From: Thermoplasmata archaeon
GTDB lineage: Archaea; Thermoplasmatota; Thermoplasmata; Lutacidiplasmatales; UBA184
DNA length: 42,904 nucleotides
Assembly: GCA_021817245.1 (NCBI GenBank)
Contig: JAKAVQ010000016.1
Location: forward strand, 1-42,904
Direction of reading: 5' to 3'
The position numbers were made by a program, and so were the translations under genes. This document shows positions 6,684 through 14,703 of this stretch, in pieces. The notes below the pieces were generated by a model that was given only the letters and a program-made list of their open reading frames with translations, ran no database searches and was not told where the DNA came from. The number at the start of each line of letters is the position of its first letter. Positions within the stretch are counted from its first letter, which is position 1.

Positions 6684-7523
6684 GCGGTAATTAAGTTCCA
6701 TGCCGGAGGACTTCTGACCGAACAGAGCGACCGCGAGTCGCCCTTGGTGAGTGAGCTGGACCCGCGCCCGCGGGCCCGGCGCTTCGGACCGAACGAACCC
6801 CCACCGGTGCTCGAGCGGGTCGAGGCGGCGGCGCAGGCGCCCGTGCTGTGCTTGGGTGGAGGCGGCCCGACCGCCGTCCGGGCCGGGCCGGTCCAGCCCC
6901 AGTTCTCGGATCAGTTCGTGCTTGCGGAGCGAGCCTCCGCGCCGCTCGAGGGCTTCGAGGACGGCGACGAGGTCGGCGGAGGGCGGTCGCAGTTCGTAGA
7001 CGTTCACCGGGTCGACCCGCTCGACCACATCGTGCACCGCGCCGACCTTCGGCGGCCGGTCGGAGTACCAAGTGCGGGAGACCTGCACGTAGTACGGCTC
7101 GCCCTTCCACAGCATGCAGGCTAACGTGCCGGCGATCGCGGTGATCTTGGTACCGGTGGAGACGTTGACCCGCAAGGGGAGCAGGTCCGGGGCGGTCCGG
7201 TCGGTCCGCCGTTCGGCGGAAAAGATCGAGCGCAGAGTACCGAGCGCACCGAAGACATCCCAGAGCTCGGTCCGGACCAGGCGCACATCGATCGGCCAGG
7301 GAGCGCGGAGGAGCCGGCGTCGGACCTCCTCCACGAACGGGGCCGCGACGTCGCGCTCCGCCCGGGTAAGGAGGTACACGCGGTCCGCCCGCTCACTCAG
7401 CAGCGGGTCCACGACCCGCTCGACCTCGAACCCGACGGGGGCGATGTGGACGCGGGCGCGCGGATCCCCCAGTCGGGGTCCCGCGGTGGGACCTGCGCGT
7501 CGCTTTCCGGGCGGCACGCGCAT
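6678..7523 (-). CDS. CARF-like HTH regulator (DUF6293 / HFX_2341 type)
   Basis: A protein of 281 residues from the ATG at 7523. The N-terminal domain, VHIAPVGFEVERVVDPLL to about residue 150, has the Rossmann-like strands, a WDVFGALGTLRSIFSAE helix, and the diagnostic VNVSTGTKITAIAGTLAC loop of the DUF6293 family, which belongs to the CARF-like (CRISPR-associated Rossmann fold) superfamily. The C-terminal 100 residues form a winged-helix region (ADLVAVLEALERRGGSLRKHELIRELGL, then a basic stretch). By family analogy it would bind a nucleotide or cyclic oligonucleotide and control transcription, but no CRISPR genes or array occur here. A GTG at 7631 is an alternative start, well spaced from a shared AT box (7656-7663), but its extra 36 residues are low-complexity and Arg-rich. 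Confidence 0.75.
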   Translation of the reverse strand: MRVPPGKRRAGPTAGPRLGDPRARVHIAPVGFEVERVVDPLLSERADRVYLLTRAERDVAAPFVEEVRRRLLRAPWPIDVRLVRTELWDVFGALGTLRSIFSAERRTDRTAPDLLPLRVNVSTGTKITAIAGTLACMLWKGEPYYVQVSRTWYSDRPPKVGAVHDVVERVDPVNVYELRPPSADLVAVLEALERRGGSLRKHELIRELGLDRPGPDGGRAASTQAQHGRLRRRLDPLEHRWGFVRSEAPGPRARVQLTHQGRLAVALFGQKSSGMELNYRV

Positions 7524-7655
7524 GGCAGGAGCGACGCGCGCTTGAACCTGCGGGTCGGATCGCGGGGCGCCGGGCGGCCTCCCCCGCGCCGAGCGGCGCG
7601 ATTGCTCGGCGCGGCGGTCGATTACGTGCACTGCAACCCCCTCTCCGGACCAAAC

Positions 7656-7663
7656 GATTTATC
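7656..7663. promoter_or_regulatory. shared TATA-like box between divergent genes
   Basis: GATTTATC (GATAAATC on the other strand) lies between the CARF-like regulator and the MTHFR-like gene. It is 38-45 bases before the TTG at 7701 and 25-32 bases before a possible GTG at 7631 on the minus strand. One box may serve either or both genes. Confidence 0.4.
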
Positions 7664-7700
7664 GCGCGTCGGGTCCGGATCGGGAGACGCGGGCCCGAAC

Positions 7701-8657
7701 TTGACCGAGAGTCGTCCGCTGAGGGAAGCGCTCGGGTCGTTCCCGCTCCTCTTCGAGCCGACGCCTCCGCTCGCACGGGTCCAGGCCGCGCGGGTCGAGG
7801 AACGCCTCGACTCCGTCGCCCGCCTCGTGGCGAGCGTTCCCCGGGCCGATGCGCTCCTGGTCCCCGAGCTCGTGGACGAGAATCACGAGGGTAAGCCGCA
7901 CTACCGCTCGGGAGACATCCGGCCGTTCGCCCGGGCCCTTCAGAGCCGGACCGGCCGGGCGACGATCGTGAACAAGGTCGTGGCGTATCTGTCCGACCCC
8001 GGCACGCTCGGGCGGTGGGCCGAGGAGACCACGGAGCAGGGCCTGACGTCGCTGGTGCTGGTCGGGGGGGCAAGTCGCTTCATTCCGTACCCGGGCCCGT
8101 CCGTCATCGAGGCGAACCGGGCCTGCCGGCCGATCGTGCAGCGCGCCGGAGGGCTTCTCGGCAACATCGCGATCCCGCAGCGCGTCGGCGAGCCGCATCG
8201 AATGCTGTCGAAGACCCGGGTGGGCGCGGCCTTCTTCACGACGCAGATCGTCTTCGACGCGGACCAGGTCGTGCAGATGGTCCGGCAGTACGATCTCCTC
8301 TGTCGCCAGGCCGCGACACCACCGGCCACGGTGCTCCTCAGCGTCGCTCCCCTCGCCGATGAGCAGGATGTCGAGTTCGTGCGCTGGCTCGGCGCCGACC
8401 TCCCCGACGCCGCCGAGCGCGCGATCCTTGAGGGGGACGACGCGGAGGCCCTGCGACGGAGCGAGGAGCGGGCCCTCGAGGTCTGGGAAACGGTGCGCGA
8501 GGTTGCGGCGCGAGAGTCGCTCGAGGTCCCGCTCGGCATCAACGTCGAGCAGATCTCGGTCCGCCACCTGGAGGCGGCAGGACACCTGCTCGGGGAGTTC
8601 GCCGGTCGATTCTCCGGCCTCGCCCGGTCCTCGGTGCCGGCGGCGCCTCGGGGCTAG
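7701..8657 (+). CDS. methylenetetrahydrofolate reductase-like protein
   Basis: A 318-residue TIM-barrel protein resembling MTHFR-family enzymes, which reduce the C1 carrier with a flavin. The pattern PLLFEPTPP at the first strand, LLVPELVDENHEG, TIVNKVVAYLSD, SLVLVGGASR at the fourth strand, and GAAFFTTQIVFDADQVVQM near residue 185 follow the family's strand-loop order; the last matches the MTHFR F-x-x-T-Q-x-x-F-D motif. The only near-start codon in frame downstream of the AT box is TTG at 7701. Open sequence upstream is Arg/Pro-rich and probably untranslated. The natural carrier could be a tetrahydrofolate or a pterin, and a non-MTHFR function within the fold cannot be excluded. It ends four bases into the convergent M29-like gene. 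Confidence 0.65.
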   Translation: MTESRPLREALGSFPLLFEPTPPLARVQAARVEERLDSVARLVASVPRADALLVPELVDENHEGKPHYRSGDIRPFARALQSRTGRATIVNKVVAYLSDPGTLGRWAEETTEQGLTSLVLVGGASRFIPYPGPSVIEANRACRPIVQRAGGLLGNIAIPQRVGEPHRMLSKTRVGAAFFTTQIVFDADQVVQMVRQYDLLCRQAATPPATVLLSVAPLADEQDVEFVRWLGADLPDAAERAILEGDDAEALRRSEERALEVWETVREVAARESLEVPLGINVEQISVRHLEAAGHLLGEFAGRFSGLARSSVPAAPRG

Positions 8658-9811
8658 CGGCGGCGCGCATCGCGGCCCCCGTCCGCCCCTCGGGCGCCCT
8701 GGAGGCTGCCGGTGGGGTCGACCGGCCGTCCGTGGCGCCAGGCCGGACGACCGTCCACATCGACGTCGGCGCCGGAGAGCTCGGTGAGGTGGGAGAAGCG
8801 GGCCCGATGGGGCCCGCCGATCCGACGATCGTCGCCGAGGAGCAGCCCGACCGTGCCCCGGGCGAGAGCCCCGACCTCGGGGGCACGGTGCACGGCCGGG
8901 TTGAGGCCGACCGTGACTGCGGTCAACCGCCCGGCGCCGCGGCCCCCCCGCGCGAACGCCGCGGCGAACGCTCGCCCTCCCCGTTCAAAGGCGAACTCGA
9001 CGAGCCGACCTCGGGCGAGGCGGAACCGCCCCCCCACCCAGACCGGCGGAGACGCGAACCGATCGAACGAGGGGCGGTTCGACTCCCACCGCCCTTGCGC
9101 CGTTCCCTCGCGCGGTCCCACGGCGACCATGCCGCTCGGCAGCTCGGCCCAGACCGGAAAGGCCCGGTTTCGAGCCGGACGAAATCGACCGTCCGCGACG
9201 TAGGGGGGCCCCGCGGCGAGCTCGACGGAGAGATCGGTGCCGTTCGGGTGCCGGATGCGCACCCTCCGAGCGCCGGCCAGCCGACGGACCACCGCGTCCG
9301 CGGCCCGGGCCAGGCGCTCGGGGGGCACGAGGCTTGCCCGGAGGAGCTCGCGGCGCCAGGACTCCGGGTCCACTCCGTACCGAGCCGCTGCCGGGGGACC
9401 CGCGGCTGCGATGTTGACCCGCAGGGCCCGCAGACCTCGGCCCCGCGCCCGGCGCTCCCAGGCCGGACCATGGCGAATGCGGATCGCTTCGAGCTCCTCG
9501 AACGGGAGGCCCAAGAGCCGGAGGAACGCCTCGGGTCCGGGGAGGTACACGTACGCGTCCGTCTCCGCCGCGAGCGCGCCGGTCGATGGGGCCGGTAGAC
9601 GGCGGATCGGCAGCGACAGGCTGCGGAAGAACGTCTCTTCGTCCTCGTAGACAAGGGTTCCGGCAACGCCGCGGCGTCGGGCCTCGAGGAGGATCGCGCG
9701 GGCCCAAGCGATCCCGGAGCTCCACGTCTCCACCGTGAGGGTCTCCCCACGCCGCAGCCGGAGGTGGCGTCCCACCACGGCGTGGGCGACGGCGTCTTCG
9801 GGTAGCGGCAT
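8654..9811 (-). CDS. M29 aminopeptidase / NicX-like protein, possibly metal-site degenerate
   Basis: A 385-residue relative of the M29 (AmpS/AmpT) metallopeptidases and the NicX-like branch. The N-terminal half (LRLRRGETLTVETW, RRGVAGTLVYEDEETFFRSL) and the middle strand RVRIRHPNGTDLSVEL fit the family. The C-terminal TVGLNPAVHRAPEVG and GLLLGDDRRIGGP followed by VDVDGRPAWRHGR match the NicX-like end. However, where metal-binding members have P-x-G-E before V-F-T, this protein has PSGMVAVG, and the later H-x-D pair reads SHLTEL. The metal site may therefore be altered or lost. The ATG is the first start, with no clear TATA box. It converges on the MTHFR-like gene with a 4-base overlap. Confidence 0.6.
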   Translation of the reverse strand: MPLPEDAVAHAVVGRHLRLRRGETLTVETWSSGIAWARAILLEARRRGVAGTLVYEDEETFFRSLSLPIRRLPAPSTGALAAETDAYVYLPGPEAFLRLLGLPFEELEAIRIRHGPAWERRARGRGLRALRVNIAAAGPPAAARYGVDPESWRRELLRASLVPPERLARAADAVVRRLAGARRVRIRHPNGTDLSVELAAGPPYVADGRFRPARNRAFPVWAELPSGMVAVGPREGTAQGRWESNRPSFDRFASPPVWVGGRFRLARGRLVEFAFERGGRAFAAAFARGGRGAGRLTAVTVGLNPAVHRAPEVGALARGTVGLLLGDDRRIGGPHRARFSHLTELSGADVDVDGRPAWRHGRPVDPTGSLQGARGADGGRDARRR

Positions 9812-10270
9812 CGCTCAGCCCCGGACCGAACTGGCGCGGCGACTCCCGGTACTCGGCCAAACGGGGCTTCGGTCGACGCGGATCGGATTACCTCCCGCCG
9901 AGCGAATGGTGATCGCGATCTCCCAACAGCGACCGTTCGTGCCGGAAGGGCCCTCTGCGCCGGGGGCGAACGACCCTCGGGAAACGGGACGATCCTTCTC
10001 CTGGGAGCCCCGGGCGTCGGCCGGAACGTCGTGAGCTCCCGAACGCGCCGAGCGGGCTCTCGGAGTGCTGTCGGGAAGGGAGTGGCCCGGCCGGCGGCAC
10101 GCGGGAGCGGGCCGGGAGGGCGGAAAGAGCGCCAAGATCCGTTCGCGCCCGGACGACGAGGATGGCCGCTCGTTCGGGCCGGACCGAGGCCGCAGCATCC
10201 CAGATGAGAGGGGGGGCGCGGTTCATAACGGTCGTGACGATTGGCGCCGCGTGCCGCCCACCTCCGAGCG
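9812..10270. other. gene-free interval
   Basis: A stretch of 459 bases between the start of the M29-like gene and the stop of the ACT-domain gene, both on the minus strand. Open frames here are Arg/Ser/Pro-rich and show no family features. A CATAACGG stretch (10224-10231) is the only AT-rich element. No RNA gene, repeat or hairpin with good support was seen. Confidence 0.45.
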
Positions 10271-10912
10271 CTACTGGAGGGCTTTCGTGAGCACCGCCGT
10301 CGCCGCGGCGAGATCGTCGTGGTGGAGAAGGAAGATCGTATCGGTGTAGCAGGAGAGCGCTTCGACGATGTTGATGTCCTGTGCCGCGAGGACACCGGTG
10401 AGATGCCGAAGGAGGCCCGGGGTCTCTTCGATGCTCTCCGGGCTGGTGACCGCGACCTCGACAAGGCCCCGGCGCACCGAGATGACCTGACTCTCACGGA
10501 GCGCCCGGGTCACGCGGGAGACCGAGTCCTCGTCCACGAGGACGACTGTCCCTCTCGAGACCTGGATCAGGCGGCAGAGCGAGTTCTCGTCCAGCAGCTC
10601 CTCGACCACGTCGCCCAGTCGCTGCAGCACATCGATGCCTTGGGTGACCGTCACCGCCGCGACCCGGGACCGGGTCTCGATCCGGCTCTTGCGGAGGACC
10701 CGATGGATCCCCTGCTCGCGGAATGCCTCCCCGCGACGGGGGTACCGACGGCACGCGACGAGGATCGCATCGGTCGAGCGAAGGCCCAGGTCCGCGGAGA
10801 GGCGGCGCGCGATCGCGGAGTAGTTCCCGATCCGCAACCGGATCGCATCGGCGATCACGGGGTGGGCGTCGAGATACTCTCGCACCTGCTGGGCCACCGA
10901 GCTATCGGTCAT
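10271..10912 (-). CDS. HTH/ACT-domain protein, putative amino-acid-responsive regulator
   Basis: A 213-residue protein with an N-terminal helical segment (residues 1-75) that includes a helix-turn-helix-like stretch (NYSAIARRLSADLG, then STDAILVACRRY), and a C-terminal ACT-like region. In that region two beta-alpha-beta units are seen, one around residues 120-155 (TVVLVDEDSVSRVTRAL) and one from about 160 to the end (ETPGLLRHLTGVLAAQDINI, then VEALSCYTDTIFLLHHDD). The second has the P-G-x-L-x-x-L-x-x-x-L-A-x-x-x-I-N-I pattern of ACT domains, which bind amino acids. Its ATG faces the argG promoter, about 100 bases from the argG start. A role in sensing arginine or lysine for the divergent operon is a reasonable inference. 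An AT-rich TTTGTTTGATTTC stretch lies 10-22 bases upstream. Confidence 0.7.
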   Translation of the reverse strand: MTDSSVAQQVREYLDAHPVIADAIRLRIGNYSAIARRLSADLGLRSTDAILVACRRYPRRGEAFREQGIHRVLRKSRIETRSRVAAVTVTQGIDVLQRLGDVVEELLDENSLCRLIQVSRGTVVLVDEDSVSRVTRALRESQVISVRRGLVEVAVTSPESIEETPGLLRHLTGVLAAQDINIVEALSCYTDTIFLLHHDDLAAATAVLTKALQ

Positions 10913-10966
10913 GGATGTCCGAAATCAAACAAACGTGACCGGAACTGTCCGACCACGGTCGCATGG

Positions 10967-10973
10967 TATAAAT
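10967..10973 (+). promoter_or_regulatory. TATA box of the argG-argH-lysWXYZJK operon
   Basis: TATAAAT, 40-46 bases before the argG GTG. This is the most canonical box in the window. Transcription would start near 10993-10998, leaving a short leader that contains GGGAGAG as a possible ribosome site. Confidence 0.65.
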
Positions 10974-11012
10974 CGTTGGCCTTTGCTCTTCGCCCCGGTC
11001 CGGGAGAGCTTC

Positions 11013-12251
11013 GTGACGCAACCCAAGGTCGTACTCGCCTATTCCGGAGGTCTCGATACCTCGGTCGCGATTCCGTGGCTGCGGGAATCGAAGGGGACGG
11101 ACGTGATCGCCGTGACGGTCGACGTCGGACAGCCGGTCGATCTCGAACGGGTCCGGGCGAAGGCGGAGCGTTCCGGTGCGCTTCGGGCGTACGTCGCCGA
11201 TGCCCGCGCCGAGTTCGCCGAGGAGTTCCTCCTCCCGGCCCTGCGAGCGAACGCCCTGTACGAGGGCATCTATCCGCTCAGCACCGCGCTCGCGCGGCCG
11301 CTGATCGCCCGGCACCTCGTCGCGGTAGCGCGCACCGAGGGTGCGCGGTTCGTCGCGCACGGGTGCACCGGGAAAGGGAACGACCAGGTCCGGTTCGATC
11401 TTTCGACGACCGGACTTGCCCCCGAACTCGAAGTGCTCGCGCCGGCGCGGGAGTGGGGGATGACTCGCGAGGAGGAGATCGCCTACGCCGAAGCCCACGG
11501 GATCCCCGTGGAAGCGACGAAGTCCTCCCCGTACAGCACCGACGAGAACCTTTGGGGCCGGTCCGTGGAGTGCGGGATCCTGGAGGACCCTGCGGTCGAG
11601 CCCCCGGAGGAGGCGTTCGGGTGGACCTGCGCGCCGGCCGCCGCTCCCGATCGGGCCGAGTACGTCCAGATCCTCTTCGAGGAAGGCCGACCGGTCGCCC
11701 TGAACGGACGGCACCTGCCGCTGCACGAGCTCATCGCCACCTTGAATCGGACGGCCGGGGCCCACGGTGTCGGTCGGATCGACCATCTCGAGTCGCGCGT
11801 CGTCGGCATCAAGTCGCGCGAGGTCTACGAGTGCCCGGCAGCGGCCGTGCTGATCAGCGCCCACCAGGCGCTCGAGTCGCTCGTCCTCCCCCGGGACCTC
11901 CTGGACTTCAAGCGGACGGTCGAGCAGCGGTACGCTCAACTCGTGTACGACGGGCTCTGGTACACTCCGCTCCGGGAGTCGCTCGACACCTTCGTGGGAT
12001 CCACCCAGGGCCGGGTCTCGGGCGAGGTGGCCATGAAGCTGTACAAGGGTTCGGCCCGGGTCGTGGGCCGTCGTTCGCCGAACGCCCTCTACCAAGCCGC
12101 GCTCGCGACCTACTCGTCGGGCGACGCCTTCCGACGGCAGATGGCGGAGGGGTTCATCTACGTCTGGGGGCTCCCCGCGCGCACCTGGGCGGCCGTTGGG
12201 GCCCAGGCTCGCCCGACCGAACGTCCGACCGTTCCCGCGCCGGGTGCCTAG
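11013..12251 (+). CDS. argG: argininosuccinate synthase
   Basis: A 412-residue enzyme that joins citrulline and aspartate with ATP to argininosuccinate, the penultimate step of arginine synthesis. It has the ATP pyrophosphatase P-loop AYSGGLDTSVAIPWL, the citrulline/aspartate-binding stretch ARFVAHGCTGKGNDQVRFD, the STDENLWGRSVECGILEDP motif, and the C-terminal tetramer region ending VWGLPAR. Length is normal (about 400). The GTG at 11013 is the closest start to the P-loop, lies behind the GGGAGAG site and suits the TATA box. The last 25 residues form an Ala/Pro-rich tail not typical of the family. It is the first gene of the arginine/lysine operon, with argH 22 bases downstream. Confidence 0.96.
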   Translation: MTQPKVVLAYSGGLDTSVAIPWLRESKGTDVIAVTVDVGQPVDLERVRAKAERSGALRAYVADARAEFAEEFLLPALRANALYEGIYPLSTALARPLIARHLVAVARTEGARFVAHGCTGKGNDQVRFDLSTTGLAPELEVLAPAREWGMTREEEIAYAEAHGIPVEATKSSPYSTDENLWGRSVECGILEDPAVEPPEEAFGWTCAPAAAPDRAEYVQILFEEGRPVALNGRHLPLHELIATLNRTAGAHGVGRIDHLESRVVGIKSREVYECPAAAVLISAHQALESLVLPRDLLDFKRTVEQRYAQLVYDGLWYTPLRESLDTFVGSTQGRVSGEVAMKLYKGSARVVGRRSPNALYQAALATYSSGDAFRRQMAEGFIYVWGLPARTWAAVGAQARPTERPTVPAPGA

Positions 12252-12273
12252 GCGCGCGGTCGGCGCTTAAGAC

Positions 12274-13698
12274 ATGCCCGACGCCTCCCCTGTCCCGCCG
12301 AGCTACGTGCGCTCTCCGAGCGTCGCGTTCCTCGGCTCCCTCGCCGTCGACCGGGCGCTCGCGCTCCACGACCTCGCGGGGAGCCTCGCCCACGTCGAGA
12401 TGCTCGCGCGGGTCGGGCTCCTCTCCGACGAGGAGGCGACCGCGCTCTCCGGCGGCCTGCGACAGATCGGAACGGAGGTCGAAGCGGGCCGGTTCTCCTG
12501 GCGGCCCGAGCTCGAGGACGTGCATACGAACCTCGAGGTCCGACTGACCGAACTGATCGGCCCGGTGGGGGGAAAGCTGCATACGGCACGCAGTCGAAAC
12601 GACCAGATCGCGCTCGACGAGCGATTGTACCTCCGGGAGTGCGTGCACCGGCTCGGCCAGCGGCTGCTCGCGCTCGTCACCGCCCTGGTCGCCCGGGCGG
12701 AGGCAGAGACCCGGCAACCGATGCCGGGGTTCACGCATCTCCAGCGCGCCCAGCCGGTCTCGGTCGCCCACTGGCTGCTCGCCCACTTCTGGCGGTTCGA
12801 CCGGGACCTGGATCGCCTGCTCGCGACCGTAGATCGGGCCGAGGTCTCCCCGCTCGGCGCCGGGGCCCTTGCCGGCTCGACCCTTCCGATCGAGCCGACG
12901 ATCGTCGCCGACCGCCTCGGGTTCTCGCGAGCGTTCGAGAACTCGATGGACGCCGTGAGCGACCGGGACTTCTTCGCCGAGCTCCTGTTCGACCTGAGCC
13001 TGCTCGCCGTGCACGCGAGCGCGCTCGGCGAAGAGGTCGTGCTGTTCGCGTCCACGGAGTTCGGGTACCTCGAACGGAGCCCGGCGCTTGGGACGGGCAG
13101 CAGCCTGATGCCCCAGAAGCGCAATCCGGACGTCGCCGAACTCGTTCGGGGAAAGACCGGACGGGTCGTCGGCGATCTCGTCGCGCTCCTGACGACCCTG
13201 AAGGGGATCCCGCTCTCGTACGACCGGGACCTTCAGGAAGACAAGGCCCCGGTCCAGGATGCGGTCAGCACCGTCGAAGGCGTCCTGGAGGCGCTCTCCG
13301 CGCTCGTGAGCTCCCTGACGATCCAACGGGATCGGATGCTCCGCGCCGCTTCGGACACGGAGTTGCTGGCCACCGATCTGGCCGAGGCTCTGGTTCGTCA
13401 GGGGGTCCCGTTCCGAGCGGCCCACGAGTCGGTGGCGGCCGTCGCCCGGTCGAAGGGTGGGCTTCGACCGGAGACGATCGCGCCGCTCCTCGGGCTCGAT
13501 CCGGACCGGTCGACGACGTGGTGCGGCCCGGCCGAGGCGCTCGAGCGCCGGAGCTCTCCGGGGGGACCCGCCCCCGATCGCGTCGCGCAGCAGCTCGCGG
13601 GGGCCCGGTCCCGCCTCGAAGCCCGGCGCCATTCCCTCTCCTCCCTCGGCCGCAGGGTCGAGCGGGTCCAGGAGCTAACGCGGGAGCGAGCGAAATGA
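12274..13698 (+). CDS. argH: argininosuccinate lyase
   Basis: A 474-residue enzyme of the fumarase/aspartase superfamily that splits argininosuccinate into arginine and fumarate. The conserved segments are all present: DVHTNLEVRLTELIG, LHTARSRNDQIALDERLY, MPGFTHLQRAQPVSVAHWLL, and the superfamily signature GSSLMPQKRNPDVAELVRGK with its catalytic serine loop. The ATG at 12274 follows argG by 22 bases. The stop overlaps the lysW start as ATGA, so translation of lysW is probably coupled. The C-terminus matches family length, with a basic tail. Confidence 0.96.
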   Translation: MPDASPVPPSYVRSPSVAFLGSLAVDRALALHDLAGSLAHVEMLARVGLLSDEEATALSGGLRQIGTEVEAGRFSWRPELEDVHTNLEVRLTELIGPVGGKLHTARSRNDQIALDERLYLRECVHRLGQRLLALVTALVARAEAETRQPMPGFTHLQRAQPVSVAHWLLAHFWRFDRDLDRLLATVDRAEVSPLGAGALAGSTLPIEPTIVADRLGFSRAFENSMDAVSDRDFFAELLFDLSLLAVHASALGEEVVLFASTEFGYLERSPALGTGSSLMPQKRNPDVAELVRGKTGRVVGDLVALLTTLKGIPLSYDRDLQEDKAPVQDAVSTVEGVLEALSALVSSLTIQRDRMLRAASDTELLATDLAEALVRQGVPFRAAHESVAAVARSKGGLRPETIAPLLGLDPDRSTTWCGPAEALERRSSPGGPAPDRVAQQLAGARSRLEARRHSLSSLGRRVERVQELTRERAK

Positions 13699-13859
13699 CG
13701 ACGCAGTGCCCGGAGTGCGAAGCCGCCGTAGAGAGCCGAACGATGGTGTTGGGCGAGGTCTTCCCCTGCCCGGACTGCGGGACCGAGCTCGAGGTCACGG
13801 GCAAGGAACCGTTCCGGATCGAACCTGCCCCGAAAGAGGCCGAGGACTGGGGTGAGTGA
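13695..13859 (+). CDS. lysW: amino-group carrier protein LysW
   Basis: A 54-residue acidic zinc-ribbon protein. Two cysteine pairs (CPEC at residue 5 and CPDC at residue 25) bind zinc, and the sequence ends in the E-D-W-G-E motif, whose terminal glutamate side chain carries the growing amino acid. Biosynthetic intermediates stay attached to it through the LysX, LysZ, LysY and LysJ steps and are released by LysK. Both ends overlap its neighbours, argH by four bases and lysX by eight. Identification is very secure from the C-terminal motif and context. Confidence 0.97.
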   Translation: MTTQCPECEAAVESRTMVLGEVFPCPDCGTELEVTGKEPFRIEPAPKEAEDWGE

Positions 13860-14703
13860 CGGGTTCCGGCTCGGGATCTTCCTGACGATCGTCCGGCCCG
13901 AGGAGAAGGCCCTCCTCGCCGCGGCGCAGGAACGGGGTCTCGAGGTCGTCCGGTACGACGACCGGGACACAACGTTCGCGCTCGAGCCACCGTCCGACCT
14001 CCCGGACGTCCTGGTCAACCGATCGGTCAGTCACACCCGCTCGGTCTACGCGACGCGCTACTTCGCCCACTACGGCGTCCCGACGGTGAACGAGCCCGAG
14101 GTCCTGGAGCTGGCGGGCGACAAGATCCGCACGTCGATGCGGCTCTACGCGCGTGGGGTCCCCACGCCCCGGACCGTCGTCGCCCTCTCTCCGGAGGCGG
14201 CTCCCCGCGCCGTGGAGGCCGTGGGATACCCGGCGGTGTTGAAGCCGGCGGTCGGATCGTGGGGCCGGCTGATGGCCAAGGTCGACAGCGCGGAGTCGGC
14301 GGAGCAGGTCATCGAGCACAAGAGCGCGCTCGGCGCGCCCATCCACTCGGTCTTCTACGCGCAGGAGTACGTGACGAAGCCCGGCCGTGACCTCCGCGCG
14401 TTCGTCGTGGGTGACGAAGTGGTCGCCGCGATGTACCGACGTTCGGAAGGCTGGAGGACCAACGCGGCGCGCGGGGGGAGCGTGGAGGCCGCTCCCCTCA
14501 CGCCCGAGCTCACCGAGCTCTCGCTGCGGGCGGCCGCTGCGGTAGGCGGGGGCGTCCTTGCGGTCGACCTGATGGAATCCTCCGGGGGGCTCGTGGTCCA
14601 CGAGGTCAATCCCACCCCCGAGTTCAAGGCGCTCGCCGGGGCCACAGGGGCCGACATCGCGGGCCGGATCGTCGACTACGCCGAGCGGATCGGACGACAA
14701 TGA
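13852..14703 (+). CDS. lysX: LysW-glutamate/aminoadipate ligase (LysX/ArgX)
   Basis: A 283-residue ATP-grasp ligase that attaches the alpha-amino group of glutamate or alpha-aminoadipate to the LysW C-terminus. Features seen are the N-terminal FRLGIFLTIVRPEEKALLAA domain, DVLVNRSVSHTRSVYATRYF, the ATP-binding YPAVLKPAVGSWGRLMAKV, and the metal-binding end GLVVHEVNPTPEFKALAG. It starts at GTG 13852 inside the lysW stop. Only one X-type ligase is in the window. Because argG and argH lead the operon, glutamate (ArgX activity, for arginine) is the likelier substrate, but dual use for lysine, as for other enzymes of this pathway in Sulfolobus, is possible. Deciding requires the recognition-loop residues, which I cannot assign with certainty. 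Confidence 0.93.
   Translation: MSDGFRLGIFLTIVRPEEKALLAAAQERGLEVVRYDDRDTTFALEPPSDLPDVLVNRSVSHTRSVYATRYFAHYGVPTVNEPEVLELAGDKIRTSMRLYARGVPTPRTVVALSPEAAPRAVEAVGYPAVLKPAVGSWGRLMAKVDSAESAEQVIEHKSALGAPIHSVFYAQEYVTKPGRDLRAFVVGDEVVAAMYRRSEGWRTNAARGGSVEAAPLTPELTELSLRAAAAVGGGVLAVDLMESSGGLVVHEVNPTPEFKALAGATGADIAGRIVDYAERIGRQ

Noticed and set aside
10020-10226. A short minus-strand frame starting near 10226 as a small gene.
   Set aside because: The product is Arg/Pro/Ser-rich without structure or family features, and the start has no supporting signal.
6254-10270. Possibility of a CRISPR-Cas locus around the CARF-like gene.
   Set aside because: There are no regularly spaced repeats and no cas-like genes within the window; only the single CARF-like regulator is present.
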